Shown: positions 37,967 through 46,948 of the stretch, one piece after another | How positions within the stretch are numbered: position 1 is the stretch's first letter | How the letters are laid out: each line of letters starts with the position of its first letter | Source of the DNA: Mobilicoccus pelagius NBRC 104925 | GTDB lineage: Bacteria > Actinomycetota > Actinomycetes > Actinomycetales > Dermatophilaceae | Length of the DNA: 64,000 nucleotides | Reading direction: 5' to 3' | Assembly: GCF_000247995.1 (NCBI RefSeq) | Contig: NZ_BAFE01000056.1 | Coordinates: 1 to 64,000 of the forward strand | Notes under the pieces: model-generated | Told to the model about the DNA's origin: nothing | What the model saw: the letters and a program-made list of their open reading frames with translations, nothing else | Databases searched by the model: none | Made by a program: the position numbers and the translations under genes

Positions 37967-39277
37967 ATGCTGCGGGTCATGCCGAAGCGCCGACGCCGAC
38001 GCGCACCGAACGGCGCACTGCGCATTGCCCTGCTCGGCACCAGGGGCGTGCCGGCGAGATACGGCGGGTTCGAGACCGCCGTCGAAGAGGTGGGGAAGCG
38101 GCTGGTCGAGGCCGGTCATGACGTCACCGTCTACTGCCGCACCGGGAACTCCGGCGAGGCCGTGGAGCCGCGGGAACACCTGGGCATGAAGCTGGTCCAT
38201 CTGCCGGCGATCAAGAAGTCGGCGCTCGAGACCCTGAGCCACACGTTCTTCACATCGCTCCACCTGCTGTTCCAGCCGCGTTACGACGCGTACGTGCTGT
38301 GCAATGCGGCGAACTCCCCCATCCTTCCCCTTCTTCGTCTGAAGGGCACGCCGACAGCGGTCCACGTCGACGGCCTCGAGTGGCGACGGTCCAAGTGGGG
38401 CCCCGCCGGTCAGCGGTACTACCGCATCGCGGAATCGCTCTCCGTGCGATGGGCGGACGCTCTCATCGCGGACGCCTACGGGATCCAGTGCTACTACCAG
38501 GACGAATTCGGCGCGGTCACCGAGGGCATCGCCTACGGTGCGCCCATCGTGGAGCCTGGATCCGACAAGCTGGGTGAACTCGGTCTGACGCCGCACGAGT
38601 ACCACCTCGTCGTAGCGCGTTTCGAGCCCGAGAACCACGTCCACCTCATGATGGAGGGCTACCTCGCGAGCAACGCGCGTCACCCGCTCATCGTCGTGGG
38701 GTCCACGCCCTACAGCGACGGGTACAACGAGCAACTGCAGCAGCTGGCGGCCAAGTCCGACAAGATCCGTCTCGTCGGCGGCGTGTGGGACCAGGACCTC
38801 CTCGACCAGCTGTACGCGAACTCCCTCGCCTACCTTCACGGCCACTCCGTCGGCGGAACAAACCCCTCCTTGCTTCGCGCGATGGGCGCCGGGGCGCACA
38901 CCATCGCCTACGACGTCGTGTTCAACCGCGAGGTCGCCGGGCCAGATGCAGAGTTCGCAGCCGACGCCACAGGCATCGCTGCGGCGATCGACCGGGCCGA
39001 GGCGGACCCGTCTCGCGCGGAGGAAACCGGACAGGCACTACGGGAACGCGCTCGTCTCCTGTATCAGTGGGACGATGTAGCGGAGCGTTATGCGCGCCTG
39101 TGCTTGATGCTCGCGGCGGGTGGGTCCCAGAGGGGTCTGTACACGGGCCGTCGGTCCCCACGCTCGCCGTGGCGATACGGCAACACTCCGACGCTGGACG
39201 TGCCCCAGGTGCCACGGGGCGTCAACGGTAGGAAAAGTTCCTCTCCCGTGACTGCTGGCCCCTCGGCCGGTCAATGA
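37967..39277 (+). CDS. DUF1972 / GT4-type glycosyltransferase
   Basis: A 436-residue cytoplasmic glycosyltransferase. After a basic start, LGTRGVPARYGGFETAVEEV is the DUF1972 donor-fold signature seen in rhamnosyltransferases of exopolysaccharide clusters. The GT4 half has HVDGLEWRRSKWG, LVVARFEPENHVHL and HGHSVGGTNPSLLRAMGAG, with the Glu-rich loop replaced by the Asn-Pro-Ser form of this group. The last 45 residues are Arg/Pro-rich and divergent. ATG 37967 follows GAGGAG. It leads a plus-strand run with the Wzz-like and Wzy-like genes and both beta-helix genes. A rhamnose donor is plausible because of the nearby rml genes. Confidence 0.85.
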   Translation: MLRVMPKRRRRRAPNGALRIALLGTRGVPARYGGFETAVEEVGKRLVEAGHDVTVYCRTGNSGEAVEPREHLGMKLVHLPAIKKSALETLSHTFFTSLHLLFQPRYDAYVLCNAANSPILPLLRLKGTPTAVHVDGLEWRRSKWGPAGQRYYRIAESLSVRWADALIADAYGIQCYYQDEFGAVTEGIAYGAPIVEPGSDKLGELGLTPHEYHLVVARFEPENHVHLMMEGYLASNARHPLIVVGSTPYSDGYNEQLQQLAAKSDKIRLVGGVWDQDLLDQLYANSLAYLHGHSVGGTNPSLLRAMGAGAHTIAYDVVFNREVAGPDAEFAADATGIAAAIDRAEADPSRAEETGQALRERARLLYQWDDVAERYARLCLMLAAGGSQRGLYTGRRSPRSPWRYGNTPTLDVPQVPRGVNGRKSSSPVTAGPSAGQ

Positions 39278-39314
39278 AATCAGAGACGATAGAGAATACG
39301 GGGGCATCGTTCTG

Positions 39315-39941
39315 ATGGATCTGTGGAGTCTTTTCTCGCGGCTCAGGGAGCGCAAGGGGGTACTTGTCGTCATCGTCCTGGTGTCGCTCCTGCTGGGGAT
39401 TCTCGGCTGGGTGAACACGACACCTGCCTACACGTTGACCGCCGCCCAGGCCCTGCGATCGTCCCAAGAGTCTGCCGACGGCAAGGTGGTGACGACCACC
39501 GGCAGCTTCGAGTTGGGCATGATCGGGGCAATGCTTGTCCAGAACACCGCCTCTCGCGCGGGCGAGTTCGATGGTGCAGTGGTGACGTCGACCAATGCAG
39601 TAGTCAGTCCCCCCGCAGCAATCCCACTCATCACCACCTCGGTGACGGCCGATTCGTCCGAGCAGGCATCAGCTGCACTGAACGAATCGCGAGCCATGAA
39701 CGCGCGGTTCCTCCGGAATCTCCTTGCTGCCGGCAAAGCAGACGCGAGCGTTTCGATCGTGAACATGCCGTATACCCAGACACCGAGCGTCTCCACACGG
39801 CCCAAGGTTCGCTCCGCTGGCGTGGGTGCGATTCTCGGCGGGTTGACCGGGCTGACCGCATTGTTGGTCTGGGATGCCCTGCAACGCCGACGCCGCGAGC
39901 CCCATGGTTGGACGCACAACGATCGGCCCGACCGGGTGTGA
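39315..39941 (+). CDS. Wzz/YveK-like chain-length or export protein
   Basis: A 208-residue protein with two membrane helices, near the N-terminus (GVLVVIVLVSLLLGILGWV) and C-terminus (GVGAILGGLTGLTALLVWD), that enclose an extracellular loop of about 130 residues. This is the layout of polysaccharide co-polymerases (Wzz/YveK). The TPAYTLTAAQALRSSQ region after helix 1 is in the right place. No kinase domain is attached and no separate tyrosine kinase is seen in the window. Codon third positions carry more A/T than nearby housekeeping genes. The stop overlaps the Wzy-like start (TGATG). Confidence 0.7.
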   Translation: MDLWSLFSRLRERKGVLVVIVLVSLLLGILGWVNTTPAYTLTAAQALRSSQESADGKVVTTTGSFELGMIGAMLVQNTASRAGEFDGAVVTSTNAVVSPPAAIPLITTSVTADSSEQASAALNESRAMNARFLRNLLAAGKADASVSIVNMPYTQTPSVSTRPKVRSAGVGAILGGLTGLTALLVWDALQRRRREPHGWTHNDRPDRV

Positions 39942-41305
39942 TGGCGGTGCGCCGTCCACCTACCCACCACGCACAGGCGGCATCGCGCCCCGGCAGCTTC
40001 GACATTCTGCTCGTTCTCGCATATGCCCTGCCGCTCGCGCTTCTCTTGCAGCGCCAATCGTGGGTGGTTCCTCGCACTGGCCTGGGCAGCGGGATTGGGC
40101 TGGTCGTCGCCGTCATGTTCGTCGCGTTTGCCATAGCCGGTTACGCCGCAAACATGCTTCCCCCCTCGGCTCATCTAGGGCCGGTGCCCAAGCTGCTGCT
40201 GCCGTGGACGATTCTGGTGACCTGGTCCTATCTGGTCTGGTCCTGTCGGGGGCTTCCTCAGTTGTCCCTACTTGCCAACGTGGGGTATGCGCAGAACATC
40301 GCGGAGGTCATCTTCACTCTTGCTTTGGGCGGGGTTCTCGCGCCACGACAACGCTACCGAACATTCGTTCGCATCTTGGTCGCTTGCGGCGCCCTTTATG
40401 GGCTCCTGCTCGTGATCACCTCCCTGGTCGGAACCGAGGTGTCGGTTGCACTCAAGCTTCCTCTGCTACAGGCCACCGATGCCCTGCAAGGCGTGGAGAA
40501 CGAACGCGGCGGATTCATCCGCCCACAAGGCATGGCAGGGCACCCGCTGGAGGCCGGGGTCATTGCCACCGTGCTGACACCCCTCGCGATCTCCCTGGCC
40601 CGTTCCGCGAGAGGTCGTGAAAGGGCCGTGTGGTGGGGCTGCGCTGGGGCGCTGGCTCTCGGCTCTCTCTCGACGTTGTCCCGCAGCGCGACGGTCGGCT
40701 TGGCACTGGCGATCATGGTCATGAGTCTTCGCTGGCCCCGCAGAACCATCGGCAACACGGTCTTGGCGGCCTTGTTGGGCCTGGGCTGTCTCGTCGTGGC
40801 GGCGCCCGGCCGGTTTGCCGCGTACGCCGACCTCTTTAGCCTTTCTAGTGCGACGGACTCCTCTCTCTACAGCCGCCAATTCGCCCGGCAGCAGGCCTTC
40901 ACGGTCATCCGACAGCACTTCTGGGCCGGGCGTGGGGTGAGCAGCCATGGTGCCCTTGGCGGGCGGACGCTGGACAACCAGTTGCTCGGCTTCGCCGTTG
41001 AGCAAGGGGTACCCCTGATGCTCGCGTTCGTCCTCCTGCTGTGCGTGCCCGGGTGGTGGCTCCTGCACCGCGCACCCGCGCTGCCGAGCGCGGATCGCGA
41101 GTTGGCAGGCGGGCTCGCCGGCAGTCTGGCGGCGCTCCTCCTGTGCAGCGCCATCCTCGATATCTTCGGATTTCCGCAAATCCGGCTGCTCGTCTTCCTG
41201 CTTCTCGCTCTGGTCGGACCTGTGGCTGCCGGAGCACCGGCGGTGGATCGTCAAGCCCCGGTGCCCGGCGACGCAGCGCCATCGAACACCCAGCTGCGGT
41301 CATGA
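39941..41305 (+). CDS. O-antigen ligase/polymerase (Wzy/WaaL-like) membrane protein
   Basis: A 454-residue protein with about 11-12 membrane helices. A long polar loop between late helices carries SSLYSRQFARQQAFTVIRQH and the following GRGVSSHGALGGRTLDNQLL. This is the layout of O-antigen polymerases and ligases, where an Arg-rich loop binds the lipid-linked repeat units. It would join undecaprenyl-linked units outside the membrane. The ATG at 39941 overlaps the Wzz-like stop; a GTG two codons before is less likely. The stop overlaps the first beta-helix gene (ATGA), so the two are tied. The base composition is less GC-rich than the flanks. Confidence 0.78.
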   Translation: MAVRRPPTHHAQAASRPGSFDILLVLAYALPLALLLQRQSWVVPRTGLGSGIGLVVAVMFVAFAIAGYAANMLPPSAHLGPVPKLLLPWTILVTWSYLVWSCRGLPQLSLLANVGYAQNIAEVIFTLALGGVLAPRQRYRTFVRILVACGALYGLLLVITSLVGTEVSVALKLPLLQATDALQGVENERGGFIRPQGMAGHPLEAGVIATVLTPLAISLARSARGRERAVWWGCAGALALGSLSTLSRSATVGLALAIMVMSLRWPRRTIGNTVLAALLGLGCLVVAAPGRFAAYADLFSLSSATDSSLYSRQFARQQAFTVIRQHFWAGRGVSSHGALGGRTLDNQLLGFAVEQGVPLMLAFVLLLCVPGWWLLHRAPALPSADRELAGGLAGSLAALLLCSAILDIFGFPQIRLLVFLLLALVGPVAAGAPAVDRQAPVPGDAAPSNTQLRS

Positions 41306-43041
41306 GCCTCCGCCTCCACCGGCGCGCTGCCGCCGTAGCTCTCAGCATCCTCTTCGTGGCCCTGGGCGCCGTATATTTCCTCAGGGGATTACCGATGCTT
41401 CCGCAACCCAGCTCAGGAGCTGATCCGACCCAACCCGCTCCCTCCGCTGTTGTGCCCCGGGGGCCTGCTGAGACGCCGCCGAAGGGATCCATCTTCGTCG
41501 ACGCGCGTTCGGACCTGGCAGGCGACGGTACGCAACAGCGTCCATTTTCTACCCTCGCCGAAGCGGTGGCCGTCGCTCATCCCGGTGGGACTATCGTCCT
41601 CGCCTCGGGCGTCTACCACGAGCTCGTCCACATCGCCGATACCCCGAATCTCACGATTCGCGCAGAAGCTGGCGCCACCGTGTGGATGGACGGGTCTGTC
41701 CCAATCCAAGAGATCAAGTCCGAAGGCTCCCACTGGCGACTTCCTGACCAGGCCCCGGATCTCGACCGCTCACCGACTTACACCCGGGGAGCTCCGGACA
41801 ACCGGAAGGAAGGCTGGCGCTTCGTCTCCCCCGATTATCCGCTGGCTGCTGATCCCTCACAGGTCTGGCTCGATGGCCGACCGCTTCGCCAGGTTGGCGC
41901 GAGGGACGGCGTCGGCCCGGGCACGTTCGCCGTGGACGGCAGGGACCTACTCGTGGGCGACGATCCTGATGGTCACGACGTTCGCATCGGCACCCTCACC
42001 CACGCCCTCGTGGTCGATGCGCCTGGCACGAGGATCGAGGGCATCGGGATCAGGCGTTACGTCCCCTCCGTGCCCGACTTCGGTGCGGTGGTCCTGGGTG
42101 GACGGGGTGACCGACTGACGAGCGTGGCCGTCGTCGACTCATCCACCACCGGGGTAAGCGTGCAAGGGGAGAACGTCACCCTGGAAAATGTGACCGTACA
42201 GCGCTCCGGAATGCTCGGGGTGCAGGCGCACAGAGCCTTCGGCCTGAGGATCCTTGGTGGCCACTTCTCCCACAACAACACTCTCGGATTCAACATGGCC
42301 CCTAACGCCGGGGGCATCAAGATCACGGAGACCGCCCCCCTGCAGATCCGCGACGCCAGCATCGATCGCAACCTGGGCGTCGGCCTATGGTTGGACGAGT
42401 CTGTCGGAGACGCCACCCTCTACCGCCTGTCCGCACGAGGCAACTCGCTCCACGGCGTCCTGGTCGAGCTCTCGTCGCGCGTGAAGCTCGTGGGGTGCCG
42501 ACTCACAGGCAACGACGGCAGCGGTCTCAGAGTGCAGAACAGTGACCAGGTGGATGTATGGAACATCACCTCTCTCACGAACAGGCGCGCGGTTGACTAT
42601 GTGCAGGACGGCCGAACCCCAGGCTCCTCCGGCGCACCGCGGGTCTCGTCCGACCCTCGCATTCCGCCCATGACATGGCGTATCGGTCGTTCGACTGTTG
42701 CCAACAGCATCCTCGGTGCGAGCACGGGCGATGCCGAACTGGCGGTGGAGGACTTCACCCGATCACTGGATGCGGACGACCTCGGAATGCGCTTGGACAC
42801 CAACGTTTATCGGCGTGCAGCAAGCCCAGCCGCCCGATGGACCCAGGTATGGACCCGCCCGGGGCAGGACCCAAACGTCTACACCTCTGTGCGTGACTTC
42901 AGCGCAGCGCATCATCAGGACGTGCACAGCGTTGAGCAGCTCCACTCGAAGCCGATGACCTATCCGGTGCCGCAGCCGATTCCGCAGGACGTCCGAGAGG
43001 CTGGCCAGTTGCCCGCGGGTCCACAGATCGGCGCATTCTGA
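41302..43041 (+). CDS. Membrane-anchored right-handed beta-helix protein 1
   Basis: A 579-residue protein. Residues 5-28 (LHRRAAAVALSILFVALGAVYFL) form a signal anchor, then a Pro-rich spacer. From GSIFVDARSDLAGDGTQQ onward it is a right-handed parallel beta-helix, a fold of polysaccharide lyases, epimerases and hydrolases. Runs such as LENVTVQRSGMLGVQ, IKITETAPLQIRDASI, LVGCRLTGNDGSGLRV mark the coils. It shares SPTYTRGAPDN, GIGIRRYVPSVPDFGAVV and the ending region with the next protein. A surface polysaccharide-modifying or -trimming enzyme is likely, but no catalytic residues can be named. It overlaps the Wzy-like gene by four bases. Confidence 0.75.
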   Translation: MSLRLHRRAAAVALSILFVALGAVYFLRGLPMLPQPSSGADPTQPAPSAVVPRGPAETPPKGSIFVDARSDLAGDGTQQRPFSTLAEAVAVAHPGGTIVLASGVYHELVHIADTPNLTIRAEAGATVWMDGSVPIQEIKSEGSHWRLPDQAPDLDRSPTYTRGAPDNRKEGWRFVSPDYPLAADPSQVWLDGRPLRQVGARDGVGPGTFAVDGRDLLVGDDPDGHDVRIGTLTHALVVDAPGTRIEGIGIRRYVPSVPDFGAVVLGGRGDRLTSVAVVDSSTTGVSVQGENVTLENVTVQRSGMLGVQAHRAFGLRILGGHFSHNNTLGFNMAPNAGGIKITETAPLQIRDASIDRNLGVGLWLDESVGDATLYRLSARGNSLHGVLVELSSRVKLVGCRLTGNDGSGLRVQNSDQVDVWNITSLTNRRAVDYVQDGRTPGSSGAPRVSSDPRIPPMTWRIGRSTVANSILGASTGDAELAVEDFTRSLDADDLGMRLDTNVYRRAASPAARWTQVWTRPGQDPNVYTSVRDFSAAHHQDVHSVEQLHSKPMTYPVPQPIPQDVREAGQLPAGPQIGAF

Positions 43042-43114
43042 GACAGATGCTGCAGATCCCGGGGCGCGGGTCGATAGGGGTGGCACCCCTCCTCCTGCCA
43101 CCCGGAGGTCTCCG

Positions 43115-45409
43115 TTGTCTCAGTCGTTCCGCCGTGCCATCACGGCGTTTGTTTACCTGTCTGTGCTCAGCACCGTCGCTTTCCCGTCCCCTGCCCAGGC
43201 TGTCGCACCTGTCGACATCAGGATGTCCGCTGCTCCGAGCGCCGTACGCGATTCTCAGGGGGCCACTTGGGCCCCCGCAGGAAGGTTCGTCGGCGGCGCG
43301 CTCTCTGCGGTCAATTCCCGTCCCGTAGCTGGGACACCAGACCCGCAGTTGTTCGTATATGAGCGTTACGGCATGACCGCCTGGAACATCGACGTGCCCT
43401 CGGCGTGCTACGACGTCACGTTGCGTGCACGAGAGAAGTACTTCAATGCACCAGGCCGACGCGTGTTCTCCGTACGAGCCGAGAACAGGACTCTCGTCTC
43501 CGATCTGGACATCTACCGCACGGTTGGCCAAAACCGAGCCATCGAGCACACCTTTCGCATCCCCGTCACCGACGGCCGGCTAGACCTCGCGTTCAGCGCC
43601 AAGGTCAACAATGCAATCATCTCCGCCATCCGTGTTCGCACCGCAGGCGACTTGGCGGCATGCGGTGCGTCCCCGAGCCCTACACCAACACCCACCCCCG
43701 CACCCACGCGCACACCCACGCCCAGTCCGGCCCCAGTGCCGCAGGCACCGCCCGCCGCGGGCGCGGCGCCGGTCGGGTCCTCGGCCTACCCCATCCCGTC
43801 GGGTGCCCTCTTCGTGTCTCCGAAGGGTATGGACAGCGCGGCCGGCACAAGTAGTGCTCCTCTTCGTACGGTGACGGGCGCTCTCGCCAAGCTCCCTACA
43901 GGTGGGACCATCATCCTTCGGGCCGGGACCTACCACGAGAGCGTGCTCATCCCACCCGGCAAGCCGGTGACCATTCAGCCCTATCCCGGCGAGGCCGTCT
44001 GGTTCGATGGATCCCGACGCGTCAATGGCTTTTCTCCCGTTGGTGGAGCGTGGTCCGCGCCTTGGGACACCATCCTGGACTCCAGCCCGACCTACACTCG
44101 CGGCGCTCCGGACAACACTCAGCCTGATTGGCGTTTCGTTTCCAAAGCCCACCCCATGGCCGCACACCCCGACCAGGTATGGATCGACGACGTTCCGCAG
44201 CACCAGGTGGGTTCACGCGCGCAGGTAGGGCCCGGCACGTTCTACGTGGACACCACTTCCAAGCGGCTCGTCCTCGGGACCAATCCTTCGGGGAACCGGG
44301 TGGAGGCAGGAGTGCTCCCGTCAGCGTTCTCGCTGCGAGCCCCAGGCACCATCCTGCGGGGCTTCGGGATTCGACGTTACGTCCCATCCGTACCAGACTT
44401 CGGCGCTGTCACCGCATTCTTCCCGCGCATGACGCTCGACAACATGACGGTTCTTGATGGCTCCACTGCGGGCGTTGGCATTTTTGCAGCTGGCAGCACC
44501 ATCCGGTCTAGCACTATTAGCAGCCACGGCATGATCGGGATTCAGGCCAGCGAGGCGGACGACCTCACTCTCGACCGCGTCCTCGTAACACGCAATAACA
44601 TTGAACACTTCAATCACGCGCCCGTCGCCGGTGGGGTCAAGATCTGCAGGTCGAGAGGTGTTACAGTACGTGACTCAAAGATATCACAGAACGACGGGAT
44701 AGGCATTTGGTTCGACGAGTCCGTCTTCGACATGGCGGTACTCAGCAATGAGCTATTCGATAATGCAGGGTCCGGCGTCATGATCGAACTATCCAGTAAG
44801 GCTTTGGTGGCAGGGAACACGATCCTTAGAAGCGGATATGATGCTCTTGCCATCCGTAACTCTAACGACGTGGCCGCCTGGAACAATACACTACAGGGAG
44901 CTTACCGCGCCCTTGAGGTCAGTCAAGACGGACGCCGACCAACAAACAACCCCTCAGCGCTGGACGCACGCCACCCCAAGGACGCCGCCATGACCTGGGT
45001 GATCTCGGATATATCCATTCGCAACAACGTTCTAATTGGTGGCGATAAGGGCCTCATGACCCTGGGCGTAGAGGATTTCGACAGAGTCTTGGATGCCACA
45101 CGACAGCGCATCTCGACTGACGGCAACGTCTACGCTCCTCAATCGCAGGGCGCCCCACGCTGGCTCTCCGCCTGGAGCCGGCCCGGCACAGACCCTTACG
45201 CGCACACCAACTTGGCTGACTTCTTTAGGGTCAATGGCCAGGAACGAACCGGAATATCTTTCGCGGGTCGGAACGTCATCGACCTAAGCGGTTCCCTCGA
45301 CTCCATAGTGGCCACTACGGCCCCGACCGTTGCACACCCTCTGCCGAACAGTGTGGCAGTCGCGTTGGGCAAGCCAGCTGGCACGCGATTCCTTGGCTCA
45401 GGAAGATAA
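43115..45409 (+). CDS. Secreted malectin-like plus beta-helix protein 2
   Basis: A 764-residue exported protein. A signal peptide (residues 1-29, ending SPAQA) precedes a malectin-like carbohydrate-binding domain (about 32-180; YDVTLRAREKYFNAPGRRVF, ISAIRVRTAGD). A Pro/Thr-rich linker follows (about 185-215). The beta-helix domain (225-760) starts SGALFVSPKGMDSAAGTSSA. It is a paralog of the preceding protein, sharing SPTYTRGAPDN and GFGIRRYVPSVPDFGAV. The start is TTG 43115, seven bases after GGAGG. Much of the C-terminal half is A/T-richer, suggesting foreign origin. The stop overlaps the convergent flippase gene by 12 bases. It probably acts on extracellular polysaccharide. Confidence 0.75.
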   Translation: MSQSFRRAITAFVYLSVLSTVAFPSPAQAVAPVDIRMSAAPSAVRDSQGATWAPAGRFVGGALSAVNSRPVAGTPDPQLFVYERYGMTAWNIDVPSACYDVTLRAREKYFNAPGRRVFSVRAENRTLVSDLDIYRTVGQNRAIEHTFRIPVTDGRLDLAFSAKVNNAIISAIRVRTAGDLAACGASPSPTPTPTPAPTRTPTPSPAPVPQAPPAAGAAPVGSSAYPIPSGALFVSPKGMDSAAGTSSAPLRTVTGALAKLPTGGTIILRAGTYHESVLIPPGKPVTIQPYPGEAVWFDGSRRVNGFSPVGGAWSAPWDTILDSSPTYTRGAPDNTQPDWRFVSKAHPMAAHPDQVWIDDVPQHQVGSRAQVGPGTFYVDTTSKRLVLGTNPSGNRVEAGVLPSAFSLRAPGTILRGFGIRRYVPSVPDFGAVTAFFPRMTLDNMTVLDGSTAGVGIFAAGSTIRSSTISSHGMIGIQASEADDLTLDRVLVTRNNIEHFNHAPVAGGVKICRSRGVTVRDSKISQNDGIGIWFDESVFDMAVLSNELFDNAGSGVMIELSSKALVAGNTILRSGYDALAIRNSNDVAAWNNTLQGAYRALEVSQDGRRPTNNPSALDARHPKDAAMTWVISDISIRNNVLIGGDKGLMTLGVEDFDRVLDATRQRISTDGNVYAPQSQGAPRWLSAWSRPGTDPYAHTNLADFFRVNGQERTGISFAGRNVIDLSGSLDSIVATTAPTVAHPLPNSVAVALGKPAGTRFLGSGR

Positions 45410-46840
45410 AGAGCCTTCGGACAGTTCCCGAACCCGCGTGAGCGTGATCACTCGAGCCAGGCAGGCGCCTGAGAAGAACACCCCTGCTACCAGCAGTCCT
45501 CGCAGCACCCAGAAGAGGTATGGGGCGGTCAAGTATTCGACCAACAAAGCCATGGCAAGACAACCCACAAGACAACACAGATCACGCCAGGGCCAGAAAC
45601 CGGGGCTGCGGCGGCCCAGTCGCACCAGAGCCAGGGTCATCCCGACCAGCTCGGTGACGATGAGGGCCGCTGCAGCCCCGGTCGCCTGCCAGCGCGGGAT
45701 GACGAGGGCGTTCAATGCGATGTTCATCAGCAGCGTGGACGTGTTGAGCACCGCAAGGAAGCGCTGAGTGTGGCCAGCCACGAGTGCCGTCGACACGATG
45801 GTCCCCATCATGGAAGCCGCTGTCGAGACCCACAACAGGATGAGGGGGGTGTTGGACAGCTCGACGAACTCCTCGGAACCCAGTAGGCGGATGATGTCCG
45901 GGTTGAACGGCCAGAGCAGGAAGGCGATGGGGAGCACGAGCGTCAGGACCAGGCTCATGGACAGACGGAGGACCCGGCGATATTTCTCTTCGGACTCGGC
46001 GGCCGCCGACGCGTAGCGCGCCACCAGGACCGAACTGATCGCCATGCCGATTACGCTGACGTTCATAGCGATCCGATAGGCGAAGTTGTAGGCACCCGCC
46101 TGCACCAGCGTGCTGAGCTGGGCCACCATGACCCCTGCGATCTGGAAGTACAGACCCGCGATGATCGTGATGTAGGTGAGCGGCAGCGCCTCCACGAGGA
46201 GGGACTTCATCTCCGGCAGGTCGAAATGAGGGCGGAACGGTCCGTGCCTGCGTCCCCACCAGTGGGAGATTCCACCGCGCAGCAGTGGCGCGGCGAGCTG
46301 TGCCACGAAGAACGCCGTGATCCCCCACCGGAAGTAGACGGCCACCAGGACGACGAGGAGCGAGATCACCCGGCCCGAGATGTCGGCCCAGGAGATACCC
46401 GCGAAGTCATCACGCGTCTGCGCTACGGAGTTGTACGTCGCAGCCCAGGCTGTGCCGATCAGGCCCGTCGACAGGATCGCGATGCCCTCGAAAGCACCCG
46501 TCCCCCGGTACCCCAGCCAACCGAACAGGAGTGCAGCAGCTATGAGGACACCGCTGAACGCGAGCGACAGTGCCTGCGCGATGCCGACAGTGCGATGCAG
46601 ATCCGCACCCCCAGCCACACGGCGCACGACGATCGTGCCGATCCCGAGCTCGGTGAAGGCTTCAAAGGTGCCGATGAAGACGAGCGCGGCACTGAGCACG
46701 CCGTAGCCCTGCGGCCCTAGGTAGTTCGTCGAGATCTTGACCTGGGCGAGGGTGAACACGATGCCGAAAGCCCGCGCGCCGAGGAGGTTGCCGAGACCCC
46801 GCACCATGCCGCCAGGCCTGAGACGGGTACCGCTCACCAT
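45398..46840 (-). CDS. Polysaccharide flippase (Wzx-like, MOP family)
   Basis: A 480-residue protein with about 12-14 membrane helices, of the oligosaccharidyl-lipid flippase family that turns lipid-linked repeat units to the outer face. The start GLGNLLGARAFGIVFTLAQV and TNYLGPQGYGVLSAALVFIG are typical of MOP-family N-termini, and PFNPDIIRLLGSEEF lies between later helices. ATG 46840 follows GTGGGGG; a TTG at 46876 would add 12 residues. The gene runs opposite to the Wzy and beta-helix genes and overlaps the latter's 3' end, yet it supplies the missing step for a Wzx/Wzy pathway. Confidence 0.85.
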   Translation of the reverse strand: MVSGTRLRPGGMVRGLGNLLGARAFGIVFTLAQVKISTNYLGPQGYGVLSAALVFIGTFEAFTELGIGTIVVRRVAGGADLHRTVGIAQALSLAFSGVLIAAALLFGWLGYRGTGAFEGIAILSTGLIGTAWAATYNSVAQTRDDFAGISWADISGRVISLLVVLVAVYFRWGITAFFVAQLAAPLLRGGISHWWGRRHGPFRPHFDLPEMKSLLVEALPLTYITIIAGLYFQIAGVMVAQLSTLVQAGAYNFAYRIAMNVSVIGMAISSVLVARYASAAAESEEKYRRVLRLSMSLVLTLVLPIAFLLWPFNPDIIRLLGSEEFVELSNTPLILLWVSTAASMMGTIVSTALVAGHTQRFLAVLNTSTLLMNIALNALVIPRWQATGAAAALIVTELVGMTLALVRLGRRSPGFWPWRDLCCLVGCLAMALLVEYLTAPYLFWVLRGLLVAGVFFSGACLARVITLTRVRELSEGSLSS

Positions 46841-46948
46841 CAACCCCCACGATCGCCGAACTGAACGCGCCAACAATAGCCGCGCGCGCCCTCACCTCAT
46901 CCATCGCGGATAACCTGGGTCGGCCCATCCCCTTCGACAGGAGTTCTC

